Assembly: GCA_015501595.1 (NCBI GenBank)
Contig: JADNRX010000044.1
Location: forward strand, 171,323 to 235,322
Origin: Hymenopellis radicata
Lineage: Eukaryota; Basidiomycota; Agaricomycetes; Agaricales; Physalacriaceae
Direction: 5' to 3'
Length of the DNA: 64,000 nucleotides
Shown: one piece after another, positions 24,934 through 35,185 of the stretch
Position numbering within the stretch: position 1 is the first letter of the stretch
How the letters are laid out: the number at the start of each line of letters is the position of its first letter
Program-made: the position numbers and the translations under genes
The notes under the pieces: generated by a model
The model's input: the letters and a program-made list of their open reading frames with translations, nothing else
The model's database searches: none
What the model was told of the DNA's origin: nothing

Positions 24934-26936
24934 ATGCCTCCTTCAACGCTGAGATGCGCCAACCACGATTCCGAGGGATCATGCGATAACGCGGGGATCA
25001 GGTTTTGCTCCAAGTGTAAATTGGTATGTTATTGCTCTGCAGATTGTCAAAGGAAACACTGGCCTATGCATAAGCTTGGTGAGTGCGCCCGATGAAGACT
25101 CTCTCGCGCCTAACGAATACCTCCGCGCTCAAGATTGCAACAGCCCTTTGAATTCCGAAAAGTGGCAGCCTGCGTACATCAGGCAGAGTCGAGTGCCGAA
25201 TCTTAACGTTCTCAACGAAACACACGCTCTGGGAGTTACAGTGTATGTGTTTCGATTGGTCTCGATCTTCTTCTACATGGTCGTTAGCTGGGGGAATATT
25301 CCGGCCCTGGACATCTTGAATTTGAGTCGAAACGAAGGCGTGGCGGCGTCGAAGACCAGAGATTTTTCTCTTGCCTATGTGGGTACGTGCTGTGCCATGT
25401 TACTCGCCGTGGTCGACTTATCAATATCCTCTAGCCTGCGGCGATCTCCGTAACGTGGTCAAAACTGTCAATGCGTTGCCGGAAGATTACAGTGGCTCAC
25501 TCAACATTGTTCTGAACGATCACAATCCCATGACAATATGTCGGAACTTCTTGGTTCTTCTCATATTGGCCAGAGAGCAGGATATGGTATGGCTCTGCAT
25601 TGCGTTATCTCGTCGTCGCGTTCATGGATTTCCAGGAAAGGTCCTCAGAGCTGGCGCTCCATCTCTGGTACTCCCTATTCTTATCCGAGTTCTACATGAT
25701 GCATGTGTCTCTGGTCCTTCTTGGGTCGGGATGCCTTGACGATTTAAAGACTGGCAACCTCGTTCACCTCACAGGTCGCATGACTGTGCAGACGTATTTC
25801 GACAATGCAGACCGAATGATCTTGATGCGTGCTATGCAGACCCGTCTTTCTCGAGAGGACGCTTCCCAGGCCTTTTATGAGAGTATGAATGCACCCGGAC
25901 GCCTTGACTCGTTTAGGGATATGTTCTATGCAATACTGAAGCCACATCATCGTCTGGCCTTCGACAAGTGGAGGTCTATCGGCGTGTTGTTACCATTTGG
26001 AGAAGCGCATGCACATATGTGTGTTCCGAATCCCTGGATTTTCGCAGAGCAGAAGGGCAAAGTTCGTTATCTCCCCAATGACCACGACACTCCACTGCAA
26101 GGTTGGGAGTAAGTTTCGCTTATACTTAATACCGTGGCGTACTGAAGACGGTTTGTTGGCAGCATCGATGCTATGGTAGCTGCTGGAAAGGCGCACGGCA
26201 CGACCGAATTTGATCTCTTCGGCTGTGCGTTCTTCTACGTCAAAGACGAGCTCATGGCTTTTGCACATCGTTTGCAAAAGTTCAAAATCAACATTTCTCT
26301 GCACGCGCAGGACGCTCGCGATATGCCTGCTATTCTGGAAGTTTTCTGCCATCATTGGGCTGTTCATGAATTGGGCGAAGGGTACACCATTGGAGAATGA
26401 CAAAGCTATGGATCGCATGTTCGAGAAGTTTCCGAATGTATGTTCCCCGCCATTCCTTCCACGGTCACATACTAACTTGCAGATAGCTCAAGGAAGAACT
26501 TAGCAGACATGTACTCAAGGGACTCACCAAGGGACGCTTCGATGACCCGTTCTTGAGGAAGGTAACCCATAGTCGGGATGCGTTTTTTGATACTTCGACC
26601 GCGTTTCTTGCATTTCTTCAACGCGCAGGAGAGCAGAGCATTGCTCGGCAGGCGGGGTTACAGATGCGTAGTGTAAACCGAATCGTACCTCCTGTAAGAT
26701 TATTTTTCTCGCGTGTCTGTTATACTGATCCAGCTCGTTAGCGCTTAAATGTGCCTGTTGGTGCAAAACACGATTCTATTCCAGATATAACGACCGAGGA
26801 AATGTGGTATAAAGTTGTAAGTCTATCTCAGTTTCGGTCTGCTTATTGTTGGAATATTCCTGACGTGACATGTCTGTAGGAGAGTCTCGGCGATTCTACG
26901 TATCAGGAGCGCTACGTGGAATGGGTTAGGAAGTGA
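24934..26936 (+). pseudogene. MYND zinc-finger / DUF4470 protein, internally damaged
   Basis: Exons 24934-25078, 25134-25242, 25288-25382, 25435-25586, 25636-26108, 26163 to about 26437, 26487-26693, 26742-26816, 26880-26936. The N terminus is a MYND finger (FCSKCKLVCYCSADCQRKHW, ending PMHKLDC). DUF4470 follows (VWGNIPALDILNL, GDLRNVVKTVNALP, ALHLWYSLFL). Later family blocks are LPFGEAHAHMCVPNPW, AAGKAHGTTEFDLFGCAFFY, GLFMNWA and the C-terminal AKHDSIPDITTEEMWYKV. Between ARDMPAILE (frame A, about 26340) and GLFMNWA (frame B, about 26360) the frame changes. The block that family members carry there (FDRIxxSN...YVG type) is absent, which looks like an internal deletion. Family members are uncharacterised. 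I call it a probable pseudogene or truncated allele. Confidence 0.7.
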
Positions 26937-27261
26937 CGCAGATTCCAAAAAATCGATTCTAAAAGAAAATAACCTTCTTCTTTCAAAAGTCGTGCTCTAC
27001 CGGTGTGTCATGATCGTGAACGTACTGACACTCTGTTACATTCCTCCGACGCTGTCGGTTGCTCCCTTTTACTCGTCTGCACACGCGCATACGTAGCTCT
27101 TTCTCTTATCGAAGTGATTCAGACTACTTCAAGGCAAAAGGATGTTCTCTTCCTTCCGGTGGCATTTAGACGCCACCCTTAGCAATCTCCGTATGCCGCT
27201 ATAGAGAACGCGTCAAGATCATGCGACACTAAAGAGACTAAGTAGTATATTTTGTTGCAGG
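26937..27261. other. intergenic, nothing recognised
   Basis: Follows the MYND gene stop and precedes the repeat patch. No coding signal is seen. Confidence 0.4.
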
Positions 27262-27640
27262 AGGACCACGATTCGATCCGCCAACCCCACAAATTCACGC
27301 TCTGCTGGAAGCTTGACGGCTTTCCTACGACTAACTGGGAGATACGCTCTGGTTGGGAGAGGCTTACATCGGATCACCAACCCTCGCTCTTCGACAATTG
27401 GACGCCCAATGAACTATGGAAAGTTCAGCCTGTACTTTTGTATGCTGCCTATCGCGTTGCATCAAGACGGGAGCGACGAGGACTTGAATCTACTCTTCGT
27501 GATGCTCCCAGTCAAGGTGACCAGGCCTTCGCCGCTGACTCGCGCTGTTCCGAGTGACTCCCTGCCGGTTACTACGCGAGTCACGAAAGGTATGCTTGAA
27601 ACATTGTTCAATGTTGACTTATTCGCACGTCCTCCTCTTC
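27262..27640 (+). repeat. left arm of a diverged inverted repeat
   Basis: This arm matches the reverse complement of 28250-28690, with blocks such as ctggaagcttgacggctttc and ggttgggagaggcttacatc nearly identical and small indels between. Both arms keep open frames but no family motif, so a decayed duplicated gene or mobile-element remnant is possible. Confidence 0.75.
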
Positions 27641-27890
27641 GATAGAATCTACCGGCGGCCGGAGGTGGGGAGTAAAAGGGAAGACATGCATTTAGCGTAT
27701 CAAAAAAAGCTTGCATTTGCAGTCCCCCTATGCACTACAGCTTAACCGTTAGGTCACGCTGGCTACGGTAGACAGTAATAATACGAAAGAACTGACGGCG
27801 AAAAGGGAAGGTAAATCTGACTGTGTTATTCTCAGCCTGTGGCATGCAAGCAATGATGAATGTCTCCAAGTAGGAGGTTCAAGAAAAAAT
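27641..27890 (+). repeat. dispersed repeat, copy 1
   Basis: Begins near agaatctaccggcggccgga and ends near gaatgtctccaagtaggagg. Copies 2 (28905-29175) and 3 (32045-32170, partial) share agaactgacggygaaragggaaggtaaat-like blocks in the same orientation. Confidence 0.75.
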
Positions 27891-28249
27891 GTACACCTTC
27901 ACCCAAACCCTTGCCCAAACCTCCGAAAAGGACAACTTCCTCCTCGACCGCAAAGCTTACCACACGAACGCCCAGCTCACATCAAGGGCCCCTAATCTCT
28001 CGATTAGGATATGAACGAAGTTCTGCTCCCCAATCCACACTATAAGAGGGAGGCTGCACTATACAAGTCAGCTAGCTACAATGCCGAGTCAAATTTCTTT
28101 CATAGGCTACAGGTACTTTACTCACTGTTCAAAGGCAGCCGCGGACCAGCTCCTTGATAAACGCGTCCACGTTCTGTAAAACATTCATCGCGGTTAAGTT
28201 TTCAGCTCGCTAGCACCGTTCAAGGCTTGAGACAATACGACATTGAACA

Positions 28250-28690
28250 ATGTTTAAAGCATACCTTTCGAAGCGGCACAAGGTCCCCATGAGGAACGGC
28301 CGTTTGTGGAATGACTCGCGTAGTATGCAGTCGACACCAGAAGGGAGTCGCTCAGAGCAGCACGAGTCAGCGGCAAAGGCTGCGGCTTCCTTCTGGTCAC
28401 TTGCGATAAGATGACTTGGGGCATCACGAAGAGTAGATTGTCCTCGTCGCTCCCGTCTTGATGCAACGACCTTGAGTGGCAGAGATAAGTAGCATACAAA
28501 AGTACAGGCTGAACTTTCCATAGTTGAATATTGGAGTCCAATTGTCGAAGAGCGAGGGTTGGTGATACTTACAGTAATTGAAGTCCGATGTAAGCCTCTC
28601 CCAACCAGAGTGTATCTCCCACTTAGTCGTAGGAAAGCCGTCAAGCTTCCAGCATAGCGTGAACTTGTGGCGTTGCCGCGTTGGCCGAGG
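28250..28690 (-). repeat. right arm of the inverted repeat
   Basis: Reverse-complement partner of 27262-27640, about 610 bp apart. It is slightly longer, with extra segments (for example an 18 bp ttcaattactgtaagtat-type insert near 28570), so the left copy has lost pieces or the right has gained them. Confidence 0.75.
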
Positions 28691-28904
28691 CCTTAAATTG
28701 TCGAACACATCTTGTTTCAAAACAGGAGGTCGGAGAGCGCGCGAAATGAAGAAGGATGATTAGCTTACAACTTGGCAGTAAGAAAATAAAATGATGTCCA
28801 TTAAGTCCTGCCTGGACGGACTAAGATGCACTGCAGTCTAACCGCTAGGTTAGAGCGGCTAGTACATGTTACTGGACACAAAGGGAGTGTCCATAGATTC
28901 TGGC

Positions 28905-29175
28905 ATAGAATCTACTGGCGGCCGGAGGTGGGGAGGAAAAGGGATCCGGGCCGTGGAGAAGACATGCATTTAGCGTATCAAGAAAAAGCTGACCTTCGAC
29001 ATGGTCGTACGCGCTACAGCTTAACCGTTAGGTCATGCTGGCGATGGCAGATAGTCACAATACCGTTCCCAACGAAAGAACTGACGGTGAAGAGGGAAGG
29101 TAAATCCGAGTGTGTTATGATTCCGTGGAGTGCAAGGAATTATGAATGTCTCCAAGTAGGAGATTCAAGATTGAC
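28905..29175 (+). repeat. dispersed repeat, copy 2
   Basis: Same orientation as copy 1 and sharing its whole length, with a ~17 bp insert (atccgggccgtggagaa region). It ends about 270 bp before the BAG start codon. Confidence 0.75.
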
Positions 29176-29394
29176 ATATACCAGAGTAGTGCTTGAGAGA
29201 ATCATACGCAGCAGGCTTCAGCCAAAGGTCGGCCAAAGCGGCGACTAGCACATTCGCGTGGCCCGGATCAAAAGGCGCTTATGCCGATTCGGGCATTTGT
29301 CAGGCTTACTCACAGCTTGTCCTCGAACATACTCGAAGATGCTGGCGGGGACGCGCGTTGTCTTCTGTGTACGCGCGTCAACACTGCCAGGATG

Positions 29395-29402
29395 TATAAA
29401 TA
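29395..29402 (+). promoter_or_regulatory. TATA box of the BAG gene
   Basis: A perfect TATAAATA lies 43-50 bp before the ATG at 29445 in an otherwise GC-rich promoter. This is close for a fungal TATA box and implies a very short 5' leader. No clear heat-shock element was found. Confidence 0.6.
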
Positions 29403-29444
29403 CCGCCATCTGTGGCGCCCATTCCACCTCAAATCTCATCCACC

Positions 29445-31894
29445 ATGTTCAGCCAATCTTACCACCCATCTCGGTACACTCGACCCAGTCCCCGGGACAA
29501 GTACCTCGCTGCTCTAGCTCAGGCCAAAGCAGCTGAGGAGGAATTTCTTGCCGCTGAGGCCATCGAACAGGAGGAACGTCTCCTCCGCCGTCGCCTAGAG
29601 GAACTTCGGCTCCAACGACAAGTCTCCCTGCCCTCCTATGGCGCACCGGACCGTCTTGCTTTGCTTCGTCTCCAACTCCAACAGGAGGAGCAGGCCCAGG
29701 CGCAACTCCTTCGCCAGAGAGAGGAAGAGACTGCCTTGGCAGCACTTCGGCTCGAGCAGGAGCGCCAACAGCGTGCCCAGCTTGAACTTGTACTCGAGCA
29801 ACGGCGCAAGGAGCAGGATCAACGCAGACTGCTGAATAATTTGAGGGTGAGTCTCGCCTTCAATCTTACCCCGTCTTCCTAACGATTCATTTTCATTGAT
29901 TCTAGAGTCAAGCTCCAAGGCAGACACTCTCATATCCTCGTGCCTGCAAGATCCCCAAGGTCAAGGTATGATATCCATGCTCGAGCCGTTTATGTCACGT
30001 TGACGCATGAATCCTCCAGAAACCACAGGCTTCGCCAACAATGGAGGACATCTTGCAACACTTGCTCGGGCCTCAGCCATCATCCTGTACGCCAGAGCCC
30101 GAACGAAGGCCGATCCCGCCGTTCGTCGGCGCTGCTCAATCCCATACCGCTGCCATCGACCAGGCGTTGAACGCCATCTTCCCTCACATCTCGCTGTGCC
30201 AACCCCAGTCTACGCCGGTCGAGGTGCAGTCTGCATCTAGTACGACTTCCGCTCCTGCACGTCCTGCGGAGAAAGTCGACAAGTCCACCCCGCCTGTACC
30301 GACCGTGTCCGCATCTTCCCCAGACAACACCGGTAGCCTCGAACAGATTTTGAAGAGTCTCTTGGCGACTCGGTCCAGATCAAGGCCAGTACACCAAACG
30401 CGGCTTCATCCGTGCCCTCTTCATCGCAGGCAATATCCGAACCGAAGAAGGTTAGTCTTTTTTGTTATTGAAAGTTATCTCATTCTGATCTATATTTTCA
30501 GAAGCTCTCCGTGTCACCTCTTACTTCCACTGCACAGCAGGTTCGACCTGTTGAAGTCAAACCTACTAGTTCCTCTACTCCGGCACCGACTTTGAAAACG
30601 GAGCCTGCTACGGGTCCGTTCTCTTCTACAGACGCGGCTGCCGGTCTTGAGCAGATCTTGAAGAGCCTCTTCGGCGATGCTGTTACCGTCAAGGCTTTCG
30701 CTCCCAGCGAAGGAGCTAAGCCTTCTTCTTCCCAACCTACTTCCACTCCGCTGGCGGTCAGTACTTTCTGATGTTGTGTTGATTCATAATCTAAATCGTA
30801 TCTATCTTTAGAAGCCTGCCGCGCCTCATCCTGAGCCTCGGCGTCCCAAGTCTCCAGCCAGTTCTCTCAAAGAGCAACTGGAGGCTCGTCTAGCTAGCGA
30901 CGAAAGCACTGAAATCAAGGACACCATTCAGGCTATCTTTAACTCTCTTTCCGATGCCGATTCCCTGGCACCGGCGCCCTCTACCACTACTACTAGCGAC
31001 ACGTCTTCGTCCAAGGGTAAAGCGAAAGCTGAGCCGACTCCCTCCACCACCGATACTACATCCTCGGACGTTGCAACATCACTAGCGACAGTCAACAGCA
31101 TCGAAACTGCCTACCGCTCTCTCGTCGACGAGTTCACTTTCCCTAATCACCTCGACTTCACTCCCATCAGCTCGCCCGCCTCCTCGGATGCGGAGCAGTC
31201 GCTCACCTCGCGGCTCGCGTACACGGCGCGCAATGCTCCTCTGCGTTATTACGAGCAGGCGCTGAGCGGGTTGCTAGCCGAGCTGGACTGTGTGGAGAGC
31301 TTTGGGCATGAGGAGTTGCGGGCAAAGAGAAAGGAGGTTGTTGGGCTTGTGGAGGGCGCTTTGGAGGATTTGGAGAGGGAGGTGGAGGGGAGGTTGAGGG
31401 TTAAGGATGCTAAGGAGCGGGAGGCTATAAAGGCGTCAGTCCTTACAGAGGACTCTCGTATGCCTATCGAAGTCGCTGCCACACCCGCTGAAGCCGTCGT
31501 CGCCACTACACCCGCCGAAGTCGTCGCTGCCGCCGCCACACCTGCCGAAATTGTTGCGCCTGCCGAATTCGTTGATTCTTCGACACCTTCTCATGTCGAT
31601 ATCTCTGTCCCAGTTATCGAGGAAGAAGCACATCATGATTCGTCTTCGGGGACCTCCCCATCACTCTTCGTTGACGAACCCACCATCGAGGCAGCGGAGG
31701 AGGCTCTCGAGGACTCAATCATCATTGAGGACAACGCGTCTGACTTGGCCGACTCGGAAGAGTCTGATAACGAGGAGGCCACCGCTCCGTATCTACTAGA
31801 GCCTACCGCTTCTGATGACACAGTCAATGAGGCTCTGTCAATACCTCTGGTTGTTGATGATGCGGGGAGCGATTGGTCGCAAGTTGAGGCTTAA
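29445..31894 (+). CDS. BAG-domain co-chaperone with internal helical repeats; one-base frame break
   Basis: Five exons: 29445-29846, 29906-29965, 30020-30450, 30502-30756, 30812-31894; about 743 residues if intact. The N-terminal third is a charged, Gln/Arg/Glu-rich coiled coil. The middle carries short amphipathic repeats (EDILQHLLG, IDQALNAIF, LEQILKSLL, LEQILKSLFGD, IKDTIQAIFNSL). The BAG domain (ETAYRSLVDEFTFPNHLDF, then LRYYEQALSGLLAELD and KRKEVVGLVEGALEDL) lies at about residues 450-540, followed by an Ala/Glu/Asp-rich acidic tail. BAG domains bind the Hsp70 ATPase domain and promote nucleotide exchange. Exon 3 has 431 bases between two phase-0 introns. After KSL the frame must shift by one missing base (about 30359-30366) to restore GDSVQIKAS, matching the parallel FGDAVTVKA. 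Confidence 0.85.
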
Positions 31895-32044
31895 GGTAGA
31901 ATCCTTATTGTACATGTGAAGCAAATGCACTACGGACCTTCATGCAATGTATTTTTCCCTACGACGTCAATTTATATTCTAAACAATGACTTTTTTGGTT
32001 GATGCTAAGGAGTGAGTTTAGTCCAATGCCGACGGTGACGAGTC

Positions 32045-32170
32045 GTAATGCGCTGCAGCATCACCGTTCGGTCACGCTGGCTACGGCAGACAGTCACAAT
32101 ACCGTTCCCAACGAAGGAACTGACTGCGAAGAGGGAAGGTAAATCTGAGTGTGTTATTCTCAGCTTCAAG
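32045..32170 (+). repeat. dispersed repeat, copy 3 (partial)
   Basis: Matches copies 1 and 2 from ggtcacgctggctacggcag through gagggaaggtaaatctgagt. It lies 150 bp after the BAG stop, so the BAG gene sits between two direct copies. Confidence 0.75.
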
Positions 32171-32436
32171 TGGAACATACTTCGGTGTCTGCGCATTTGG
32201 ATCCGCATCAGACCGGGAAAGCCGAATATCTGGCATGTGGTTTCGTTAGACCGAGATGGCCACTAGCTGTCAGTATCAGAAAGTACGCACCAACTATGGC
32301 ACCGTCACGACTGCGCTGATCGTCACCCACCACAACGAGGGTACAACATATGGCGTATTATTACCGGTTGGACAAGTACACACTTTTAACATACGCATGT
32401 CTATTAAGCTACCTCCAAATGTTGTATACCAGCCCG

Positions 32437-33468
32437 CTACACCTTGTAATCAGCGAATCCACGCTTCTCGTCAGCATAGAGGGGAACATTTCCAACCACG
32501 CTCATGCGCGGTAAGCCAGCCTGAGCCTGGCCTTTGAACGGATAGTAGTAAACAGCATCGACGTCGTTGGGTGCATTGATGTAGGCGGGGAGGTATGCAT
32601 CCGGATGAAACACGGTGGTGAGGGAAAACGGGAGCATGATGGTCAAGACCTAACATTAGAAAAGCACACGCTGGTTAGAGCCTGTCGCCAAGTGGGCGAT
32701 AACACGCACCGCTCTATTATTGTAAATACCGGGTATCCGGATTTTCCAATCTGGAGTGTTCTGGCCGTATTGGACGCGGTCGGTTTGAACCCACTGTTGA
32801 AGCAAAGCGTTTGCACGCTTGTGGCCCTGTATGAAGACAAAGTCAGTTTCCGGAATGTAAAAAAACCTTGCCAAAGACGTACAGTGTATTTCCAGATTAT
32901 CAGAGGAGGAGAACGAGAGAGCCAACCGCCAGGAAAAGACCCATGCCAACAGCGGATGCTCCAGGATGCGGGAACATGCCATTATGCTCTGTGTTGTACA
33001 GTGCGGATAGAACAACCAACGGTACAGCAAACATTGCACTATAGAAACGGTGAGCCGCGCATTATAGTAATTGAACGCGAAACGTACAGTAATGATATGG
33101 CCAGCCAAATACGTTCGAATATCGGCTTCGAAAAGTTGGCCATCAGTGACTGGATGGCATTGATTCTTGCATTCCACGTATCGGCGGAGACCTGTGAGCT
33201 GATCTCGTAGGGCACTGCCGGGACTGGTTGTCCGGAGAAAGATACTGAGATGCCTTGAGACCGAGCGGCGAAAAAGAAATGCGCCACGCACGACAACAAT
33301 TGAATTCTTCGTTCGTTCAGGAGAGTAATACATGACCGGACGTAAAGGAATGTGAGAGCGGGGGTATCGATCCAGTCGACGGGAGGAGGAAGAGGGAAAG
33401 GGAGGGAAGAGATGGAAGAATGGGAAGAGATGAAGATTAAGGTTGGCAACGGTGCTGCGAACAACCAT
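32437..33468 (-). CDS. basidiomycete membrane protein, uncharacterised; frame break and uncertain start
   Basis: Exons I can support on the minus strand: 33088 up to about 33260, 32883-33038, 32710-32826, 32437-32649, with 49-60 bp GT-AG introns. Readable blocks are ISVSFSGQPVPAVPYEISSQ, WNARINAIQSLMANFSKPIF, a hydrophobic AMFAVPLVVLSALY, GMGLFLAVGSLVLLL, WVQTDRVQYGQNTPDWKIR, DAYLPAYINAPNDVDAVYYY and SVVGNVPLYADEKRGF. I recognise the C-terminal block from mushroom proteins of unknown function. Exon 32883-33038 has 156 bases where phases need 157; the break is near 32901-32912. The first exon and its ATG (perhaps 33468) remain unresolved. Confidence 0.65.
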
Positions 33469-33495
33469 CACGTCATCATAATTTGGGGTGTCTCT

Positions 33496-34208
33496 TTAGT
33501 CTACCCTTTGTTTCGTCCGTGAATAGACTACCCTGCTCTCAGTCGTCGTGGATCGTGACTCTCGGCTCGTCAATGACATTTTCTGGGGCGACGTCGACGG
33601 CCGACGGGCCGGACGTTGGAGGCGGTGGCGGTGGCCATCATCATTGTCATCTTCACTGTCCTCGCCTGGCCGACGAAACACCAGCTCTTTGCCATTCACT
33701 AAACGCCTTTTCTTGATGGGCAGATCAGCGCTAGCCTCGCCGTCACCCGCTTTCGGCTGAGTCTTTGACCGCTCTTTCTTCTTCTGCCGCTTTGCGCGAT
33801 TCTTGGCAGTCTTGGCCTCCGTTACAGCCTCTGCCTCGCGTCGACGCCTCGCAAATTCTGCTTCGTCCGTTTCCTGGGTCGTGTTAGAACACATTCAAAG
33901 TAGCAGACACAAGACGCTACCTTTTGAACCTCGTCATCCAACATCTTCAATCGCTCGTATTCTCTCCGTCGTCCAGCCTTGTACACATGGAATTCACCGC
34001 TGCCTGCACCTGCACTGGACCCTTGTACGTTCTTCATCATATCCCGAGCCGCACGTATTGTCTTTTCCTTCGGTGGTGGCGGAATGAATGCTGCCTTGGC
34101 TGGATCCTTCAGCAACTTGTCCAGCTGCATGCGCTGCTTGTCAACCGCAGATGTAGCATGTCGTTTCGTGGTCTCTCCTGTCGTAGGTGGTGGTGTGGGT
34201 TGGCTCAT
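33496..34208 (-). CDS. PRKRIP1 / DUF1168 family splicing protein
   Basis: Two exons on the minus strand, 33921-34208 and 33496-33873, joined by a 47 bp intron; 221 residues. The DUF1168 core is plain: DKQRMQLDKLLKDPAKAAFI, PPPPKEKTIRAARDMMKNVQ, SGEFHVYKAGRRREYERLKM, then EAEFARRRREAEAVTEAKTA and a KNRAKRQKKKER tail. The human homologue PRKRIP1 binds double-stranded RNA and sits in late spliceosomes as a long helix. The C-terminal ~90 residues are basic and acidic low-complexity sequence. The start is the ATG before the Pro/Thr-rich leader. Confidence 0.9.
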
Positions 34209-34369
34209 CGTTGCAGAAAGCAAGTTCCTGATCGGGAAAGACATGTGGCTGTGCTGGGCGCCAAGTTCTCGGGAATTCGTCTGAACTTTAGTGATACTTG
34301 AGTGATACAGTTCTACATTCTGATATACAACAAGTAGAGATGGCATACAAATAGATACGGATAGATGAT

Positions 34370-35185
34370 TTAAGGATGACTTGCAGCGGGCCAGACACCA
34401 AATGGCAAGGAGCGCGCTTCCATCCATTGTCGTGAGAGCGCCCCAAGTGCTCGCGAAACAATGAATCGTGAATCACGTTTCTGGGACTGCTCTATAGTAT
34501 CAACCAACTCGCCACTTTTAGAGCCCATCACCTGCAAATGCAGCAATTGAATCTCCGAGCAATTCTCCAGGATCCTTTCAACAACGGACAGCACCATTCC
34601 AAGAGACTTGACATGAGTGATAGGGACGCTCAACGCGAGGTGCGTGAGCTCTGGAAGATGGTCGTTGGCACAATTCATATACGCCAGTGTGTCAAGGGAG
34701 AGTTGGACGTGAAGGTGTGTCGTTGTCATCGGAATCGCAGTGAAAGGAATCCCATCCCGACATGACATGCCGAGCAAATGCAGCTCACGCGCCGGCGACA
34801 CGAGCTGTGAGCCAATGTGCTGTACAGAGAACCCGCAGGCGAGGCTCTGCACATTAGTGCAAGTTGACAGGATTCTGTGAATGCGATCCATGGGGCCCAA
34901 CGCGAAGATGGCGAGGTTCTTCACGCGGCGATGTAGAGGAATAGAAGGTGTTAGGCGCTCTGGGCCCGTGTTTGTGTGTGAGAGCGTTTCACAAAATTTG
35001 GAGACGGCACGCGACGAGGAGAGGTGCACGGTGTGGTATAGGAGAGGGAGCGTCCACTGCCGGGTGTAACTCGAAACCAATGTCAAGCTAAGCGCGCTCT
35101 GGATATTAGAGCTTGCGGCAAAGCCGACGACCTCGCGGAGGATGTCAATGGGCATGTCTGGAAACGGACGAGTGTCTGTGGTCAT
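34370..35185 (-). CDS. F-box-like hypothetical protein
   Basis: A single open frame of 271 residues from the ATG at 35185. The N terminus (PDMPIDILREVVGFAASSNI, then LVSSYTRQWTLPLLYHTVHL) resembles the degenerate F-box followed by LLY(H/R)xVxL seen in the large agaricomycete F-box families. The remainder is leucine-rich without a clear repeat (HLPELTHLALSVPI). If it is an F-box protein it would link Skp1-cullin ligases to a substrate. The family assignment is tentative; the frame itself is convincing. Confidence 0.6.
   Translation of the reverse strand: MTTDTRPFPDMPIDILREVVGFAASSNIQSALSLTLVSSYTRQWTLPLLYHTVHLSSSRAVSKFCETLSHTNTGPERLTPSIPLHRRVKNLAIFALGPMDRIHRILSTCTNVQSLACGFSVQHIGSQLVSPARELHLLGMSCRDGIPFTAIPMTTTHLHVQLSLDTLAYMNCANDHLPELTHLALSVPITHVKSLGMVLSVVERILENCSEIQLLHLQVMGSKSGELVDTIEQSQKRDSRFIVSRALGALSRQWMEARSLPFGVWPAASHP

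Noticed and set aside
30041..30595. Continuous frame through the BAG exon 3 and the following intron
   Set aside because: After about 30366 it follows the wrong frame; the repeat LEQILKSL-GD and the next exon show the true frame differs by one missing base.
32656..33471. Single 271-residue minus-strand frame
   Set aside because: It crosses several introns of the membrane-protein gene; the spliced frame with conserved blocks uses other phases.
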